A stretch of DNA of 64,000 nt from Desulfofustis sp. PB-SRB1 (GCA_016722945.1 JAEQMT010000009.1:124001-188000), one strand, 5' to 3'. Shown: positions 43,524-53,562, counted from the first letter of the stretch. Notes: a model not told the origin generated them from the sequence alone. A program made the numbers and translations.

Positions 43524-44853
43524 ACTGTCCCCGGAACCAGTTGTTGCGTTGGTGGGGCGGCCGAATGTGGGTAAATCGACCTTGTTTAACCGGATTACCA
43601 GGAGCCGGGGGGCCATTGTCGATCCTACTCCGGGGGTGACGCGGGATCGTCATTATGAGCGGGTGCGGTGGGGGGAGGCGTCTTTTCTGCTGGTTGATAC
43701 CGGCGGTATCGACACCAACCAGGAGGATCCGCTGGTGGATCGTATCCGTGAACAGGCGATCACCGCGGTTCATGAGGCTGATGTCGTGCTGCTCATCCTG
43801 GACGGCAGAGATGGGCTGATCGCCGCAGATTACGAGGTTATCGAGTTGTTGCGCCGGCTCGGCCGGCAACTCTTGTATGTGGTGAACAAGATCGACGGGC
43901 CGGAAGTCGAAGAGCAACAACTGGCGCCTTTTTATGAGCTTGGCGTCGAGCAGCTGTGGGCGCTTTCAGCCGAACACGGCTATGGTTTTCGCGATCTCAT
44001 GGTGGCGGTGGCGGCGAGTTTGCCTGAGCACGAACCGGCCGCTGATCTTCCTGAAAATACCCTGCGTCTCGCCTTTCTCGGCCGACCCAATGTAGGTAAG
44101 TCATCGATGATCAATACCATCATGGGGCAGCAGCGCATGCTCGTTTCAGATATCTCCGGCACCACTCGTGATGCGGTGGACACCCTCTGGCAGAGCGGTG
44201 ATCATCACTATCTGCTGATCGATACGGCGGGGATCAGGCGCAAGGGAAAGACCAGCGAGAAGCTGGAAAAATTCAGCATCATCAAGGCATTGACAGCCCT
44301 GAGTCGATGTCACATCGCCCTTGTGCTGATCGATGCCGAAGAGGGCGTCACCGAGCAGGATACGAAAATTATCGGTTACACCCAGGAGCGGGGGTGCGGG
44401 TTGATCTTGCTGTTTAACAAGTGGGATCTGGTGGCATCTGATAAAAAACGTGCCGCCGAACTGATGGATGAGCTGAACCTGGCCGTGCCGTTTGTCGGGT
44501 TTGCCCCGGTGCTCAGGGTTTCGGCGAAGACAGGGGCGGGGATAAAACGGATTTTTCCCACCGCGGGCTCCGTCTACCGGCAATTCTCGGCAACCTTTGA
44601 AACCTCAGCCTTGAACCGATTGCTGGCTGATGCCACCGAGGCGCACCGGCCGCCGATTTATAAGAACAAGCGGCTTAAATTCTATTACACCACCCAAATA
44701 GCTACAAAACCACCCCGTTTCATGATCGTCACCAACTCCGCCAAGGGGGTTCACTTTTCCTATCAGCGCTATCTCACCAATCGATTTCGCGCCGGCCTCG
44801 GTCTGGATCGATCGCCGCTGCAGCTTGTGTTTCGCGCCAAGGGGCGAAAATAA
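43501..44853 (+). CDS. der: ribosome biogenesis GTPase Der (EngA)
   Basis: Der has two consecutive GTPase domains and a KH-like domain and is needed for 50S ribosome assembly. Both P-loops are intact (GRPNVGKSTLF near residue 20 and GRPNVGKSSMI near residue 200), with DTGG, NKID, DTAG and NKWD motifs following. The C-terminal domain contains TQIATKPPRFMIVTN. The ATG at 43501 is preceded by GAAAGGA; earlier in-frame starts belong to the overlapping kinase gene. Length is 450, as expected. Confidence 0.96.
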   Translation: MPTEETDKLSPEPVVALVGRPNVGKSTLFNRITRSRGAIVDPTPGVTRDRHYERVRWGEASFLLVDTGGIDTNQEDPLVDRIREQAITAVHEADVVLLILDGRDGLIAADYEVIELLRRLGRQLLYVVNKIDGPEVEEQQLAPFYELGVEQLWALSAEHGYGFRDLMVAVAASLPEHEPAADLPENTLRLAFLGRPNVGKSSMINTIMGQQRMLVSDISGTTRDAVDTLWQSGDHHYLLIDTAGIRRKGKTSEKLEKFSIIKALTALSRCHIALVLIDAEEGVTEQDTKIIGYTQERGCGLILLFNKWDLVASDKKRAAELMDELNLAVPFVGFAPVLRVSAKTGAGIKRIFPTAGSVYRQFSATFETSALNRLLADATEAHRPPIYKNKRLKFYYTTQIATKPPRFMIVTNSAKGVHFSYQRYLTNRFRAGLGLDRSPLQLVFRAKGRK

Positions 44854-44868
44854 TCAATTACCCCGGAG

Positions 44869-46053
44869 CTATCCGGAAGCCGCTGCCATGGCCTTGACAA
44901 ACCCCTCCTTGGCCCGGCTGATAACCGCTTCGTCCACGCAAAAGGCGAGCCTAATATAGCCGGGTGCACCGAAACCGCGGCCGGGCACGGCCAGGATTTT
45001 CTGATCCTGGAGGATCTCGCAGAATCTTACGTCGTCCTCAATGGGGGTGCGGGGAAAGAGATAGAACGCCCCTTTCGGGTGGATAAACTCGTATCCAGCC
45101 GAAGAGAGGATCGTGCAGAAAACATCTCTTCGCCGCTGATAGATCGTATGATCGATGGATATTTCCTGAAGCATGCCCGACACCCGCTGCATAAAGGCGG
45201 GTGCGTTGACGAAACCGAGAATACGGGTGGCCAGCGTCATCGCATCCACCAGAGCACGTTTGTTGTCGGCATCCGGATGCACGGCCAGATAGCCGATGCG
45301 TTCTCCGGGCAGGGAGAGGTCCTTGGAGAAAGATGACACCACGATACTGTTGCGTATCTTCGAAAAAATAGCGGGAACCGCCAGATCATCGAAGACGATC
45401 TTCCGGTACGGTTCATCGGAAATCAGGTAGATGGTGGTGTTATATTGTTTTTCCGCCTGTTCCAGGACGTCGCCGATTTCAGCCAGCATGGCGTCGGAGT
45501 AGAGCTGGCCGGTGGGGTTGTTGGGAGAGTTGATGATGATCGCTTTGGTCTTTTCGGTAAGAGCGCTTTTGATTGCCTCCACGTCGGGGGTGAAGTCATC
45601 TCTGGTGGGAACAACCACGCTGACGCCGCCGTGATTATCTACATAAAATCGATATTCCACAAAAAAGGGGGCCAGCAGAATCACCTCATCACCAGGATTA
45701 AGCAGAGCCTTCATGATAACGTTGAGACCACCCGCCGCCCCGCAGCACATGAGCATGTCAGCGCTGTCCACCACGACCTCCTGCTCGGCGCTCATCCGGG
45801 TGGCGATAGCCTCACGTACCCATGGCAAGCCGCCATTAGGCATATAGGCGTGCTGGCCCGGGGTCTGAGCGGCCGCGGTTTGCTTCAACTCCTGGTAAAA
45901 TCTGGCTGGCGGGGGGACGTCCGGGTTTCCGAGGCTGAAGTCGCAGACCTGCTCGGCGCCATAACGCGCCTTGAGCCGGGCGCCTTCTTCGAACATCTTG
46001 CGAATCCATGAAGATTGTTCACCAAAGCGGATCATTTTTTCAGAAATGCTCAT
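44869..46053 (-). CDS. class I/II PLP-dependent aminotransferase
   Basis: A fold-type I aminotransferase of aspartate/aromatic type, 394 residues. Motifs include FSLGNPDVPPP at the N-terminus, INSPNNPTGQLYS, LISDEPYRKIVFDD and the cofactor lysine in SSFSKDLSLPGERIGYLAV. The C-terminal RLAFCVDE supplies the carboxylate-binding Arg. The amino acid substrate cannot be assigned. It lies 12 bp after the J-domain gene on the same strand, suggesting transcription with ftsY and that gene. Confidence 0.92.
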   Translation of the reverse strand: MSISEKMIRFGEQSSWIRKMFEEGARLKARYGAEQVCDFSLGNPDVPPPARFYQELKQTAAAQTPGQHAYMPNGGLPWVREAIATRMSAEQEVVVDSADMLMCCGAAGGLNVIMKALLNPGDEVILLAPFFVEYRFYVDNHGGVSVVVPTRDDFTPDVEAIKSALTEKTKAIIINSPNNPTGQLYSDAMLAEIGDVLEQAEKQYNTTIYLISDEPYRKIVFDDLAVPAIFSKIRNSIVVSSFSKDLSLPGERIGYLAVHPDADNKRALVDAMTLATRILGFVNAPAFMQRVSGMLQEISIDHTIYQRRRDVFCTILSSAGYEFIHPKGAFYLFPRTPIEDDVRFCEILQDQKILAVPGRGFGAPGYIRLAFCVDEAVISRAKEGFVKAMAAASG

Positions 46054-46065
46054 TACGGAACTCCC

Positions 46066-46902
46066 CTAAAGCGTAAATTTCTTTTTGAAATAGTCATATG
46101 CGCCGTTGATTTCTTTCATCTTTTCCTCGGCGATAGCGCGAAACTCTTCACCGAGGTGACGCACCTTGTCGGGATGATATTTCATACTCAGCTGGCGATA
46201 TGCCTTTTTGATGTCCTCGGCGCCGGCGCCTTTCTCAAGTCCGAGAATGGCGTAATAGCGCTCGTCTGAATCAAAGGTTGCCTGCGCCTGACGTCTCTGG
46301 TGATAGGCGTATTTGGCCTCGATGGTGCGCAGGTCATACTGCGAGATTGCCAGGAATTCGGCAATCCGCCTGGCCGTTTCCAGCTCGTTGTGAGGAATGG
46401 GATCTTTGGTGTAGACGATCTGGTAGATCAGCTCCAGCAGGATGAGCCGCGGTTCATAGGCAAAGGTTGACTTGAACTCCTGCAGCAGGCTCTCCATGGA
46501 TTCGGTGGACTGGGTGGCCTCTTTAATGAGGTTTTTCACCCAGTTCATCTTGGTCTGGTTATAGCGCAGGTTAATCTGGAAAAAGCGCTGAATGGTCTGT
46601 ACTTCTTCTTTTGAGATATAATTGTCGAGCTGGGCGATTTTTACCAGAATATGCACCAGCAGCCAGACAAAGCGGTTATGGCTCTCGCTCTGGGAGGCCT
46701 CATAGGTTGATACCTGGCGTTGCATCCAATAGGAAAATCCCCAGAACAGGGCAAAGAGCAGCAGGATCGCCGTCACCCCGGAGAAAAAGAGAAATCCCAG
46801 CAGATCAAGCAGGGCCGGGGCACCGCCGGTAATCAGCACGAGCAGCAGGCCGATTACCAGGCAGCCGCCACAGCCGGGAGGTTGTTGACGTTGATATCGC
46901 AT
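46066..46902 (-). CDS. membrane J-domain protein with TerB-like domain (DjlA-like)
   Basis: A DnaK co-chaperone anchored in the inner membrane. The order is a Gly/Cys-containing N-terminus, two close hydrophobic segments (about 14-58), a TerB-like helical domain (about 75-200, starting [20 protein letters not shown]) and a C-terminal J domain ([20 protein letters not shown], then MKYHPDKV with the essential HPD). This is the DjlA layout. Length is 278. It lies between ftsY and the aminotransferase, with short gaps. Confidence 0.88.
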   Translation of the reverse strand: MRYQRQQPPGCGGCLVIGLLLVLITGGAPALLDLLGFLFFSGVTAILLLFALFWGFSYWMQRQVSTYEASQSESHNRFVWLLVHILVKIAQLDNYISKEEVQTIQRFFQINLRYNQTKMNWVKNLIKEATQSTESMESLLQEFKSTFAYEPRLILLELIYQIVYTKDPIPHNELETARRIAEFLAISQYDLRTIEAKYAYHQRRQAQATFDSDERYYAILGLEKGAGAEDIKKAYRQLSMKYHPDKVRHLGEEFRAIAEEKMKEINGAYDYFKKKFTL

Positions 46903-46908
46903 GGTGAT

Positions 46909-48048
46909 CTATGGTTTGCTTCGGCCCCCATTGGTGTTGTGGTCGACAAACAGTGCCTCGATGAACTCATCGGGATCGAAATCACGCAGGTCGTCAATCT
47001 GCTCTCCCACCCCGATAAAGCGGATGGGAAGGTGCAGCTCGCGGGCGATATTGACGACAATACCGCCCCGTGCGGTGCCGTCCAGTTTAGTTAAGGCAAT
47101 ACCGGTGACCCCCACTGCCTCGTGAAAGAGTTTTGCCTGGGAGATCCCGTTCTGGCCGGTGGTTGCATCGATCACCAGAAGAATCTCATGAGGGGCGCCG
47201 TCGAGCTGCTTGGCCATCACCCGTTTAGTCTTTTTGAGTTCCTCCATGAGGTTGACCTTGGTGTGCAGGCGGCCGGCGGTATCCACCAGCACCACATCGT
47301 AGTGCTCCTTTTTAGCGACGGTAAGTGCATCAAAGACCACCGATGAAGGATCGGCGCCCTCCTGCTGGGCGATGACCCTGACCTTGTTGCGCTCGCCCCA
47401 GATACGCAGCTGCGATACCGCGGCGGCACGAAAGGTGTCGGCCGCCACCAGTAGGACGGAGCGGGAGGATTGCTGAAATTTTTTTGCGATCTTGCCGATG
47501 GTGGTGGTCTTGCCGACCCCGTTGACGCCGACCACCATGACCACGAAAGGGGAACCCTCGGGAAGGGTGAGCTCTTCATGCGGGCGCGGGCCGTTGAGGT
47601 AGTGGATCAGTTCTTCCTTGAGCAGGGCTTTGAGGGCCTGTGGATCGGAAAGTTTATCGCGCTTGACGCACGACCGGGCATGCTCTAAAAGATCCGTGGT
47701 GGTGCCGATGCCGAGATCAGCGGTGATCAGGATTTCTTCAAGCTCATCAAAGAGATCGGCGTCGATTTCCTTGCGGCCGTGAAACAGATCATCGATGCGC
47801 CGGCCAAGTGCTTCTCGGGTACGGGACAGCCGCGTGGCAAGTCTGCCGAAAAATGACTGAGCAGCCGGGGCAGATTCCTGTTTGGTCTGTCGATTGTGCC
47901 CTTTCGTCGAAGGTGGTGATTGACCAACCCGCCCATCATCATTGTCTTCATTGGCACGCTCAGCATCTGCTGCCGGCGTTTCCGGCGCCTGTTCGGGAGC
48001 TTCAGGTGAAGATGGCTTAGCGCGTTTTTGTCTGAACCAGCCGAGCAT
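46909..48048 (-). CDS. ftsY: signal recognition particle receptor FtsY
   Basis: FtsY binds SRP-ribosome complexes at the membrane and, by paired GTP hydrolysis with Ffh, hands nascent membrane proteins to SecYEG. The 379-residue protein has an acidic, variable A domain (1-~75), the helical N domain, and the G domain with [38 protein letters not shown] and [10 protein letters not shown]. All SRP-GTPase motifs are intact. It heads a three-gene unit on the minus strand. Confidence 0.96.
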   Translation of the reverse strand: MLGWFRQKRAKPSSPEAPEQAPETPAADAERANEDNDDGRVGQSPPSTKGHNRQTKQESAPAAQSFFGRLATRLSRTREALGRRIDDLFHGRKEIDADLFDELEEILITADLGIGTTTDLLEHARSCVKRDKLSDPQALKALLKEELIHYLNGPRPHEELTLPEGSPFVVMVVGVNGVGKTTTIGKIAKKFQQSSRSVLLVAADTFRAAAVSQLRIWGERNKVRVIAQQEGADPSSVVFDALTVAKKEHYDVVLVDTAGRLHTKVNLMEELKKTKRVMAKQLDGAPHEILLVIDATTGQNGISQAKLFHEAVGVTGIALTKLDGTARGGIVVNIARELHLPIRFIGVGEQIDDLRDFDPDEFIEALFVDHNTNGGRSKP

Positions 48049-48248
48049 GTAATTGTGGTGGCGGAATTATCTGGTAAATGTAGTTTTTTGCTGCTAGGTA
48101 AAGAGGAAAGTGACCATACTACGAACTCAATGGTGATAACGCAAGAAAAACAGCGGATTAATGGTGCGGAGGGAAGTGGTATTGGTTGGCAAATAGTGGT
48201 TGCGGCATTAGTGTGCTGAAGCATCACAATCATGCGCATATACGTGAT

Positions 48249-48375
48249 GGCATCGTAAAAACCCCAATTACGGTTATTGTGGAGTTGAATCGAAACCCAT
48301 AATCATTTGAAATTACTGGATTCCCGCTTTCGCGGGAATGACGTTAGCAAGCAAATTCAAGGTTTTTACGGGCTC
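48249..48375 (-). repeat. dispersed palindromic repeat A, copy 5 (short-loop form)
   Basis: Begins GGCATCGTAAAAACC and ends GGTTTTTACGGGCTC, with the compact centre ATTCCCGCTTTCGCGGGAAT. It occupies much of the ~370-bp gap between ftsY and the mrp gene; I see nothing else in that gap. Confidence 0.85.
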
Positions 48376-48417
48376 ATCATACGGAAATCAGCTTAGAAAT
48401 ATGTTTGGAGATATACT

Positions 48418-49359
48418 ATGACGAAAAAATGTGGGAGTGCGGGGGGACATGCAACTTCTGAGGGACAGCAGGCACATATCGCCCAGCAGGACAACGCCAT
48501 CACCCGTTCTTTGGGGAAAATAAAGAATAAAATTCTGGTGATGAGCGGCAAGGGCGGGGTCGGTAAATCTACCGTTGCGGTCAATCTCGCCATGAGTCTG
48601 GCAAAGAGGGGCCATAAGGTTGGACTTATGGATGTGGATCTGCACGGACCGGATGTGGTGCGTATGCTCAACCTGCAAGGGGTATTGGAAACGCCCGCCG
48701 AACCCGAGGGCCTCATTTCCCCGCTTACCCATGGTGAAAACCTCAAGGTGGTCTCCCTTGAGTATATGATGAAGGATCGCGACGAGGCGATTATCTGGCG
48801 AGGCCCTCTGAAGATTCAGGCAATCAGGCAGTTCATCGCCGATATGGACTGGGGTGAGCTCGATTATCTGGTGGTGGATTCGCCCCCCGGTACCGGTGAT
48901 GAGCCGCTCACCGTGGCGCAGACGATTCCGCTGGTCAAGGCGGTGGTGGTTACAACCCCGCAGCAGGTTGCCCTGGCCGATGTCCGCAAATCCATCAGCT
49001 TCTGTAAAAGCGTAAAGATAGATGTTGTCGGGGTGGTGGAGAATATGTCCGGCTTTGTCTGTCCGCATTGCGGCGAGACCGTCGATATCTTCAAATCCGG
49101 CGGCGGTGAGCAGGTCGCCCGGCAGTTCGATCTGCCGTTTCTTGGTCGCATCCCCATGGATCCCCAGGTCGTGGCGGCGGGCGACGATGGCACCACCTAT
49201 CTCAGCTCAGATGAGCAGAGTCCGGCCGTCCAGGCGTTTTCCCGTATCGTCTCGGCGGTGGAAAAACGACTGCCGCCGGTGGCGCCACCGGTTGTCTTGC
49301 AGACCGTACCCACCCAGGGCGGTTCGAAATGCGGTTCATGCGGTTCGCATGGCGGGTAA
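48418..49359 (+). CDS. Mrp/NBP35-family iron-sulfur carrier ATPase
   Basis: A cytoplasmic P-loop ATPase that carries 4Fe-4S clusters to target enzymes. The 313-residue protein has an N-terminal Cys-containing leader, the deviant Walker A MSGKGGVGKSTVAVNLA, MDVDLHGPDV, SPPGTGDEPLT and the cluster-bridging CPHC in the ENMSGFVCPHCGE block. A C-terminal tail CGSCGSHGG adds further cysteines. It lacks the DUF59 domain of longer Mrp proteins. A stop-to-start gap of 35 bp separates it from the MBL-fold hydrolase. Confidence 0.93.
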   Translation: MTKKCGSAGGHATSEGQQAHIAQQDNAITRSLGKIKNKILVMSGKGGVGKSTVAVNLAMSLAKRGHKVGLMDVDLHGPDVVRMLNLQGVLETPAEPEGLISPLTHGENLKVVSLEYMMKDRDEAIIWRGPLKIQAIRQFIADMDWGELDYLVVDSPPGTGDEPLTVAQTIPLVKAVVVTTPQQVALADVRKSISFCKSVKIDVVGVVENMSGFVCPHCGETVDIFKSGGGEQVARQFDLPFLGRIPMDPQVVAAGDDGTTYLSSDEQSPAVQAFSRIVSAVEKRLPPVAPPVVLQTVPTQGGSKCGSCGSHGG

Positions 49360-49394
49360 ATCTTTTTGATGATCACACTCAAGTGCATACAGAC

Positions 49395-50024
49395 ATGAAA
49401 GTTGACCAGTATATCGTAGGCTCCATGGCGGTCTGTTGTTACGTGGTGAGCTGCCCCGAGACAAAAAAGGCGGTGATAATCGATCCCGGCGGCGATGAGC
49501 AGCGGCTGGTTCAGGCGGTTGACGAACATCAACTGGACGTGCAGTACATTATCGCCACCCATGGCCACCCTGACCACGTATGCGGGATTCGGCCGCTCAA
49601 ACAGAGCTTTGGCGCCACGCTCATCATGCATGAAGAGGATGACGATTTCTTCAACATGGCCAACAACAAGGCGTTCTTCGGCATGCTCGGACTGGAAGAG
49701 TCGCCGCCCGCCGATATGCGGGTGCGCGATGGCGACTCAATCAGCTTCGGCACGGTGCGGCTGCAGGTCATCCACACTCCGGGTCACACCCCCGGCGGTA
49801 TCTGTTTATATGGTGCACCGCATCTGTTCACCGGCGATTCGCTTTTTGTCGGCGGCATCGGCCGCACCGATTTTCCCGGCGGCTCACATGCCCAGCTTAT
49901 TTCATCAATCACCTCCCGGCTGATGGTGTTGCCGGCCGACACCGTTGTCTGGCCCGGACACGGCTACGGCGGCAGCCGCTCCACCATCGGCGACGAGCGA
50001 TCAACCAATCCTTACCTGAGATAG
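49395..50024 (+). CDS. MBL-fold metallohydrolase (glyoxalase II-like)
   Basis: A 210-residue metallo-beta-lactamase-fold hydrolase similar to short glyoxalase II or persulfide-related hydrolases. Metal ligands are in THGHPDHVCG (~residues 55-64), HTPGHTPGGICLY, FTGDSLFVGGIGRTDFPGGS and WPGHGYGG. Substrate is probably a thioester or similar. The ATG at 49395 begins the conserved domain; the frame is open back to 49329 within the mrp gene. It lies between mrp and selB with short gaps, so the three may be co-transcribed. Confidence 0.88.
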   Translation: MKVDQYIVGSMAVCCYVVSCPETKKAVIIDPGGDEQRLVQAVDEHQLDVQYIIATHGHPDHVCGIRPLKQSFGATLIMHEEDDDFFNMANNKAFFGMLGLEESPPADMRVRDGDSISFGTVRLQVIHTPGHTPGGICLYGAPHLFTGDSLFVGGIGRTDFPGGSHAQLISSITSRLMVLPADTVVWPGHGYGGSRSTIGDERSTNPYLR

Positions 50025-50033
50025 TCTCTTTTT

Positions 50034-51965
50034 ATGCGGGAAATAGTCCTCGGCACCGCCGGCCATGTTGATCACGGTAAGACCAGCTTCACCAAGGCCC
50101 TCACCGGAATTGACACGGATCGGCTCAAGGAGGAAAAGAGGCGCGGCATCACCATCGAACTTGGTTTTGCCTATCTCGATCTGCCCTGTGGTCATCGAGT
50201 CGGCATCGTCGATGTGCCCGGTCATGAAAAATTTGTCCGTAACATGGTGGCGGGGGTCACCGGGATCGATGTGCTTGCCTTCGTCATTGCCGCTGATGAA
50301 GGAATCATGCCGCAGACCAAAGAGCACTTCGACATCTGCACCCTGCTTGGTGTAAAGCAGGGGTTTGTGGCGCTCACCAAGATCGATCTGGTTGATGAGG
50401 AGTGGCTGGAACTGGTGATGGACGAAATTCATCAATTCTGCCGGGGCAGTTTTTTGGAAGACGCACCAATTGTGCCGATTTCCTCTACTACCGGGGCCGG
50501 TATCGATGAGGCCATCACCGTTATCGATACCATTGTCGGCAAGCAGGACTTTGTTGAAACCCACGGCCCGTTCCGGCTGCCCATCGACCGGGTTTTCATG
50601 ATGAAGGGGTTTGGGGTGGTGGTGACCGGTACCTCTTTGTCGGGAAGGGCGTCCGTGGGCGCCGACCTGAAGTTGTATCCGGCCGGCGCAGTGGGCAAGA
50701 TTCGCTCCATCCAGGTGCATTCATCCTCGGTGGAGGAAGTTGAGGCCGGTTATCGCACCGCTATTAATCTGCACGGGCTGGAGGCGGAAGAAATCAGCCG
50801 GGGAATGGTGCTGGCAACACCTGGCAGCCTTGCCGCCACCTATATGTTGGATTGTTCACTGACCTATCTCGGTGCTAACGATCGAGCCCTCAAACATCGG
50901 CGCCGGGTGCGGGTGCATCTGGGCACCGCCGAGTGTATCGGCCGGGTCTCGCTGCTTGATCGAGATGAATTGCAGCCGGGAGAGACCGCTTCCGTGCAGT
51001 TGCTACTGGAAGAGCCGGTGGCGGTGTGGCCGGGTGATCGATTTGTGATCCGTTCATATTCACCGGTAATCACCATTGGCGGCGGCACCGTGCTGGGCAA
51101 TTGTTCGGTTCGCAAACGAAAACGGCTCACCGCCAGGGATCGTGGCGTCAACACGGCGGTGCTGAACACCCTGGAGGATGGCACCATTGCCGAAAAGATC
51201 ATCACCCTGCTGAGCGAGTCGGGGATGGCGGGTCTCACCCAGGATGAACTGGCGGTGCGACTTGGTTTGTTCGGCAAACCACTTGCCAAGGCCATTAACG
51301 AGCCGCTTTCACAGAAAAAGATGGTGGTTGTCGATACCGCCGTGCAGCGTTTTGTAGCGGTTGAGATAGCAGATGAGGTTATTGCTACCATCGTTGCTGC
51401 CCTCAAGCAGTTTCATCTGGCAAATCCTCTTAAAGAGGGGATGTCTAAAGAACAGGTGCGCTCCGGCTTCAAACAGGAAATCGACGCCAAGGTTTTCGCC
51501 TATTGTCTCAATGAATTATTGCGCAAAGGTATCGTTGTCCAGGAAGAATCACTGATTCGCATGGCCGATCATCAGGTTGCATTACAAGCCGATGAAGCCC
51601 AACTGAAAAAAGATATCCTGCACTGGTACCAGGCGACGGGGCTGTCTACCGCCACCTATAAGGAGACTCTCGCCAGGTTCGCGGACTATCCCGAATCGCT
51701 GATTAAAAACGTGATCGATCTGCATCTCAACGAAGGCAGCCTGGTGAAGGTAAGCGAAAGCCTCTACTTTGACGCGGAACATCTAAGCAGGCTGCGTGAG
51801 CAGGTAGTTGCCTTTATCGAACGTGAGGGAGAGATCAATGCGCCCAGATTCAAGGAACTGAGTGGGCTTACCAGGAAATACTCGATCCCCATTCTTGAAT
51901 ATTTCGACCGCCTCAAGCTGACCATGCGTATCGGCGACAAACGGGTGCTGCGCAAAAACAGATGA
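50034..51965 (+). CDS. selB: selenocysteine-specific elongation factor SelB
   Basis: SelB brings selenocysteyl-tRNA to UGA codons by binding a SECIS hairpin in the mRNA. The 643-residue protein has an EF-Tu-like GTPase domain (GTAGHVDHGKTSF, RGITIELGFAY, DVPGHEKFV, TKIDL), two beta-barrel domains, and four C-terminal winged-helix domains (about 380-643). Full length indicates that this organism makes selenoproteins. selA, selC and selD are not adjacent. It starts 9 bp after the MBL hydrolase. Confidence 0.96.
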   Translation: MREIVLGTAGHVDHGKTSFTKALTGIDTDRLKEEKRRGITIELGFAYLDLPCGHRVGIVDVPGHEKFVRNMVAGVTGIDVLAFVIAADEGIMPQTKEHFDICTLLGVKQGFVALTKIDLVDEEWLELVMDEIHQFCRGSFLEDAPIVPISSTTGAGIDEAITVIDTIVGKQDFVETHGPFRLPIDRVFMMKGFGVVVTGTSLSGRASVGADLKLYPAGAVGKIRSIQVHSSSVEEVEAGYRTAINLHGLEAEEISRGMVLATPGSLAATYMLDCSLTYLGANDRALKHRRRVRVHLGTAECIGRVSLLDRDELQPGETASVQLLLEEPVAVWPGDRFVIRSYSPVITIGGGTVLGNCSVRKRKRLTARDRGVNTAVLNTLEDGTIAEKIITLLSESGMAGLTQDELAVRLGLFGKPLAKAINEPLSQKKMVVVDTAVQRFVAVEIADEVIATIVAALKQFHLANPLKEGMSKEQVRSGFKQEIDAKVFAYCLNELLRKGIVVQEESLIRMADHQVALQADEAQLKKDILHWYQATGLSTATYKETLARFADYPESLIKNVIDLHLNEGSLVKVSESLYFDAEHLSRLREQVVAFIEREGEINAPRFKELSGLTRKYSIPILEYFDRLKLTMRIGDKRVLRKNR

Positions 51966-51991
51966 AATGGTGCAGCATGGCCACGGTTGAC

Positions 51992-52118
51992 GGACTCGTA
52001 AAAACCTCAAAATTGCTTGCTATCGTCATTCCCGCGAAAGCGGGAATCCAGTTATTCCAATTAATTATGAATGTCGGGTCAACTCCGTTATGACTGGTAT
52101 ATGGGTTTTTACGACGCC
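51992..52118 (+). repeat. dispersed palindromic repeat A, copy 6 (short-loop form)
   Basis: Begins GGACTCGTAAAAACC and ends GGGTTTTTACGACGCC, with ATTCCCGCGAAAGCGGGAAT in the centre. Orientation is opposite to copy 5. It fills the space between selB and the convergent tilS stop. Confidence 0.85.
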
Positions 52119-52126
52119 ATCACGGT

Positions 52127-53542
52127 TTAAGATATGGCTTGCCACGCAAGCGTCATGCACTCCTCATCAGATGTGTCAGTGGCAAAATCAGCGCTGCCGC
52201 ACACCCCAAGCAGACACACGATAGCATCTCCCGCCACCAGCACCGGATAGCGTGCGCGTTGATGGGGGGCGATATTCAGGCCACCGCGCAGCCGGGTGAT
52301 TTTTTTCGGGGTGCGCGAACCCTCCGGCACCATGGTTTCACCCGGCAGAGGGTCGCGAATGGTCACCGGAAAGTTTACTTTTTTCGTGGTGAAGAGCCAA
52401 GTATCCGGTGGCTCACAACCCATGCCCTTTCCCACTGCTATGCGCAATCTCCGGTTGATGGCCGGGCATGCAAAGTCTCCCGCGCCATGGCAGATAATCG
52501 ATTCTCCCATCCCGTTGAACGCACTGCCGCGGGGGTTGGCAGTGGCCGGCAGTTGTATGAAAGAGAGATACTCTTTCCAGAACAGGGCCCGCAGCCGCCC
52601 CGGCAGGTGCAGTTCGCCGCTCGTTCCATTTTTCACTAATCTGGAACGTATCTCGTCAATGTGCGCGAAGGTTGGGGTGTGGTCAAAGTGGTGAAAGCAG
52701 GCGGCGATCACCCGGCGCTGCAGTGAGAGTGGCTCTTTTGCCAATCCGTGCCGATGTATGTTGATCTCGGCGCCGTTTTCCAGGAGTTCGGCATGCTCAG
52801 CAAAACATTTGGCGCTCAGCTCGGCGAGCAGCGTATCATCTTCGCGCAGGATATCGGCCGTCTGGACAAGGCTGCTGGTTATGTCGGGATTGAATCGGTG
52901 CCGGATAAGCGGCAGTAATTCCAGCCGGACCCGGTTTCGAAAAAATGCAGTGGAGTTGTTGCTGCCGTCAAAACAATAGGGAATCTCCTGTTCCTGGAGA
53001 AATGCGAGGATGCTGCTCTTGTCGATCTGTAGAAACGGTCGAATCACCGCGCCGCTGCGCACCGCCATGCCCGCCAATCCGGCCATGCCGGTGCCGCGAA
53101 TCAGGCGCAGCAGAAACTCCTCGGCCTGATCATCAAGGGTATGCCCCACCGCAATTACCGCACAGCCACGTTCACGGCGAAGCTCCGTAAATGTATCATA
53201 GCGCAGCCTCCGGCCACATTGTTCGACCGACTCACCACTTTTGCCGCGCTCGCGCTCAACATCAACGGCTCTGATCGTGAGCCGGCAGCCAAGGGTCTCG
53301 CAGAGTCTTCGAACCAGCGCTGTTTCGGCAGGTACTTCAGCGGGCCGCAAACCGTGATCGACGTATACCGGTTCGATCCGGTGGGCGCCGATCAATTCGG
53401 CAAGGATCACCAGCAGGCAGACCGAGTCGGGGCCGCCGGAGACGCCGACCACGACTCGTTCATCATCCTTAATGAGGCGCTGCTCTGCAATAGCTGATGC
53501 AACATGTTTGAAAAGGATGGTGTCCCGGATGATTTCAGACAT
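52127..53542 (-). CDS. tilS: tRNA(Ile)-lysidine synthase TilS
   Basis: TilS adds lysine to C34 of the CAU-anticodon tRNA-Ile so that it reads AUA. The N-terminal ATP-pyrophosphatase domain has the P-loop VVGVSGGPDSVCLL (~residue 30-45) and VGHTLDDQAEEFLLRL. The middle carries the FFRNRVRLELLPLI signature, and a C-terminal domain with RDPLPGE follows. The ATG at 53542 (MSEIIRD) is chosen; the frame extends 10 codons upstream into mpl. Length is about 471. Confidence 0.94.
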   Translation of the reverse strand: MSEIIRDTILFKHVASAIAEQRLIKDDERVVVGVSGGPDSVCLLVILAELIGAHRIEPVYVDHGLRPAEVPAETALVRRLCETLGCRLTIRAVDVERERGKSGESVEQCGRRLRYDTFTELRRERGCAVIAVGHTLDDQAEEFLLRLIRGTGMAGLAGMAVRSGAVIRPFLQIDKSSILAFLQEQEIPYCFDGSNNSTAFFRNRVRLELLPLIRHRFNPDITSSLVQTADILREDDTLLAELSAKCFAEHAELLENGAEINIHRHGLAKEPLSLQRRVIAACFHHFDHTPTFAHIDEIRSRLVKNGTSGELHLPGRLRALFWKEYLSFIQLPATANPRGSAFNGMGESIICHGAGDFACPAINRRLRIAVGKGMGCEPPDTWLFTTKKVNFPVTIRDPLPGETMVPEGSRTPKKITRLRGGLNIAPHQRARYPVLVAGDAIVCLLGVCGSADFATDTSDEECMTLAWQAIS

Positions 53543-53562
53543 CCGTGGCGGCAATGCTGCCA

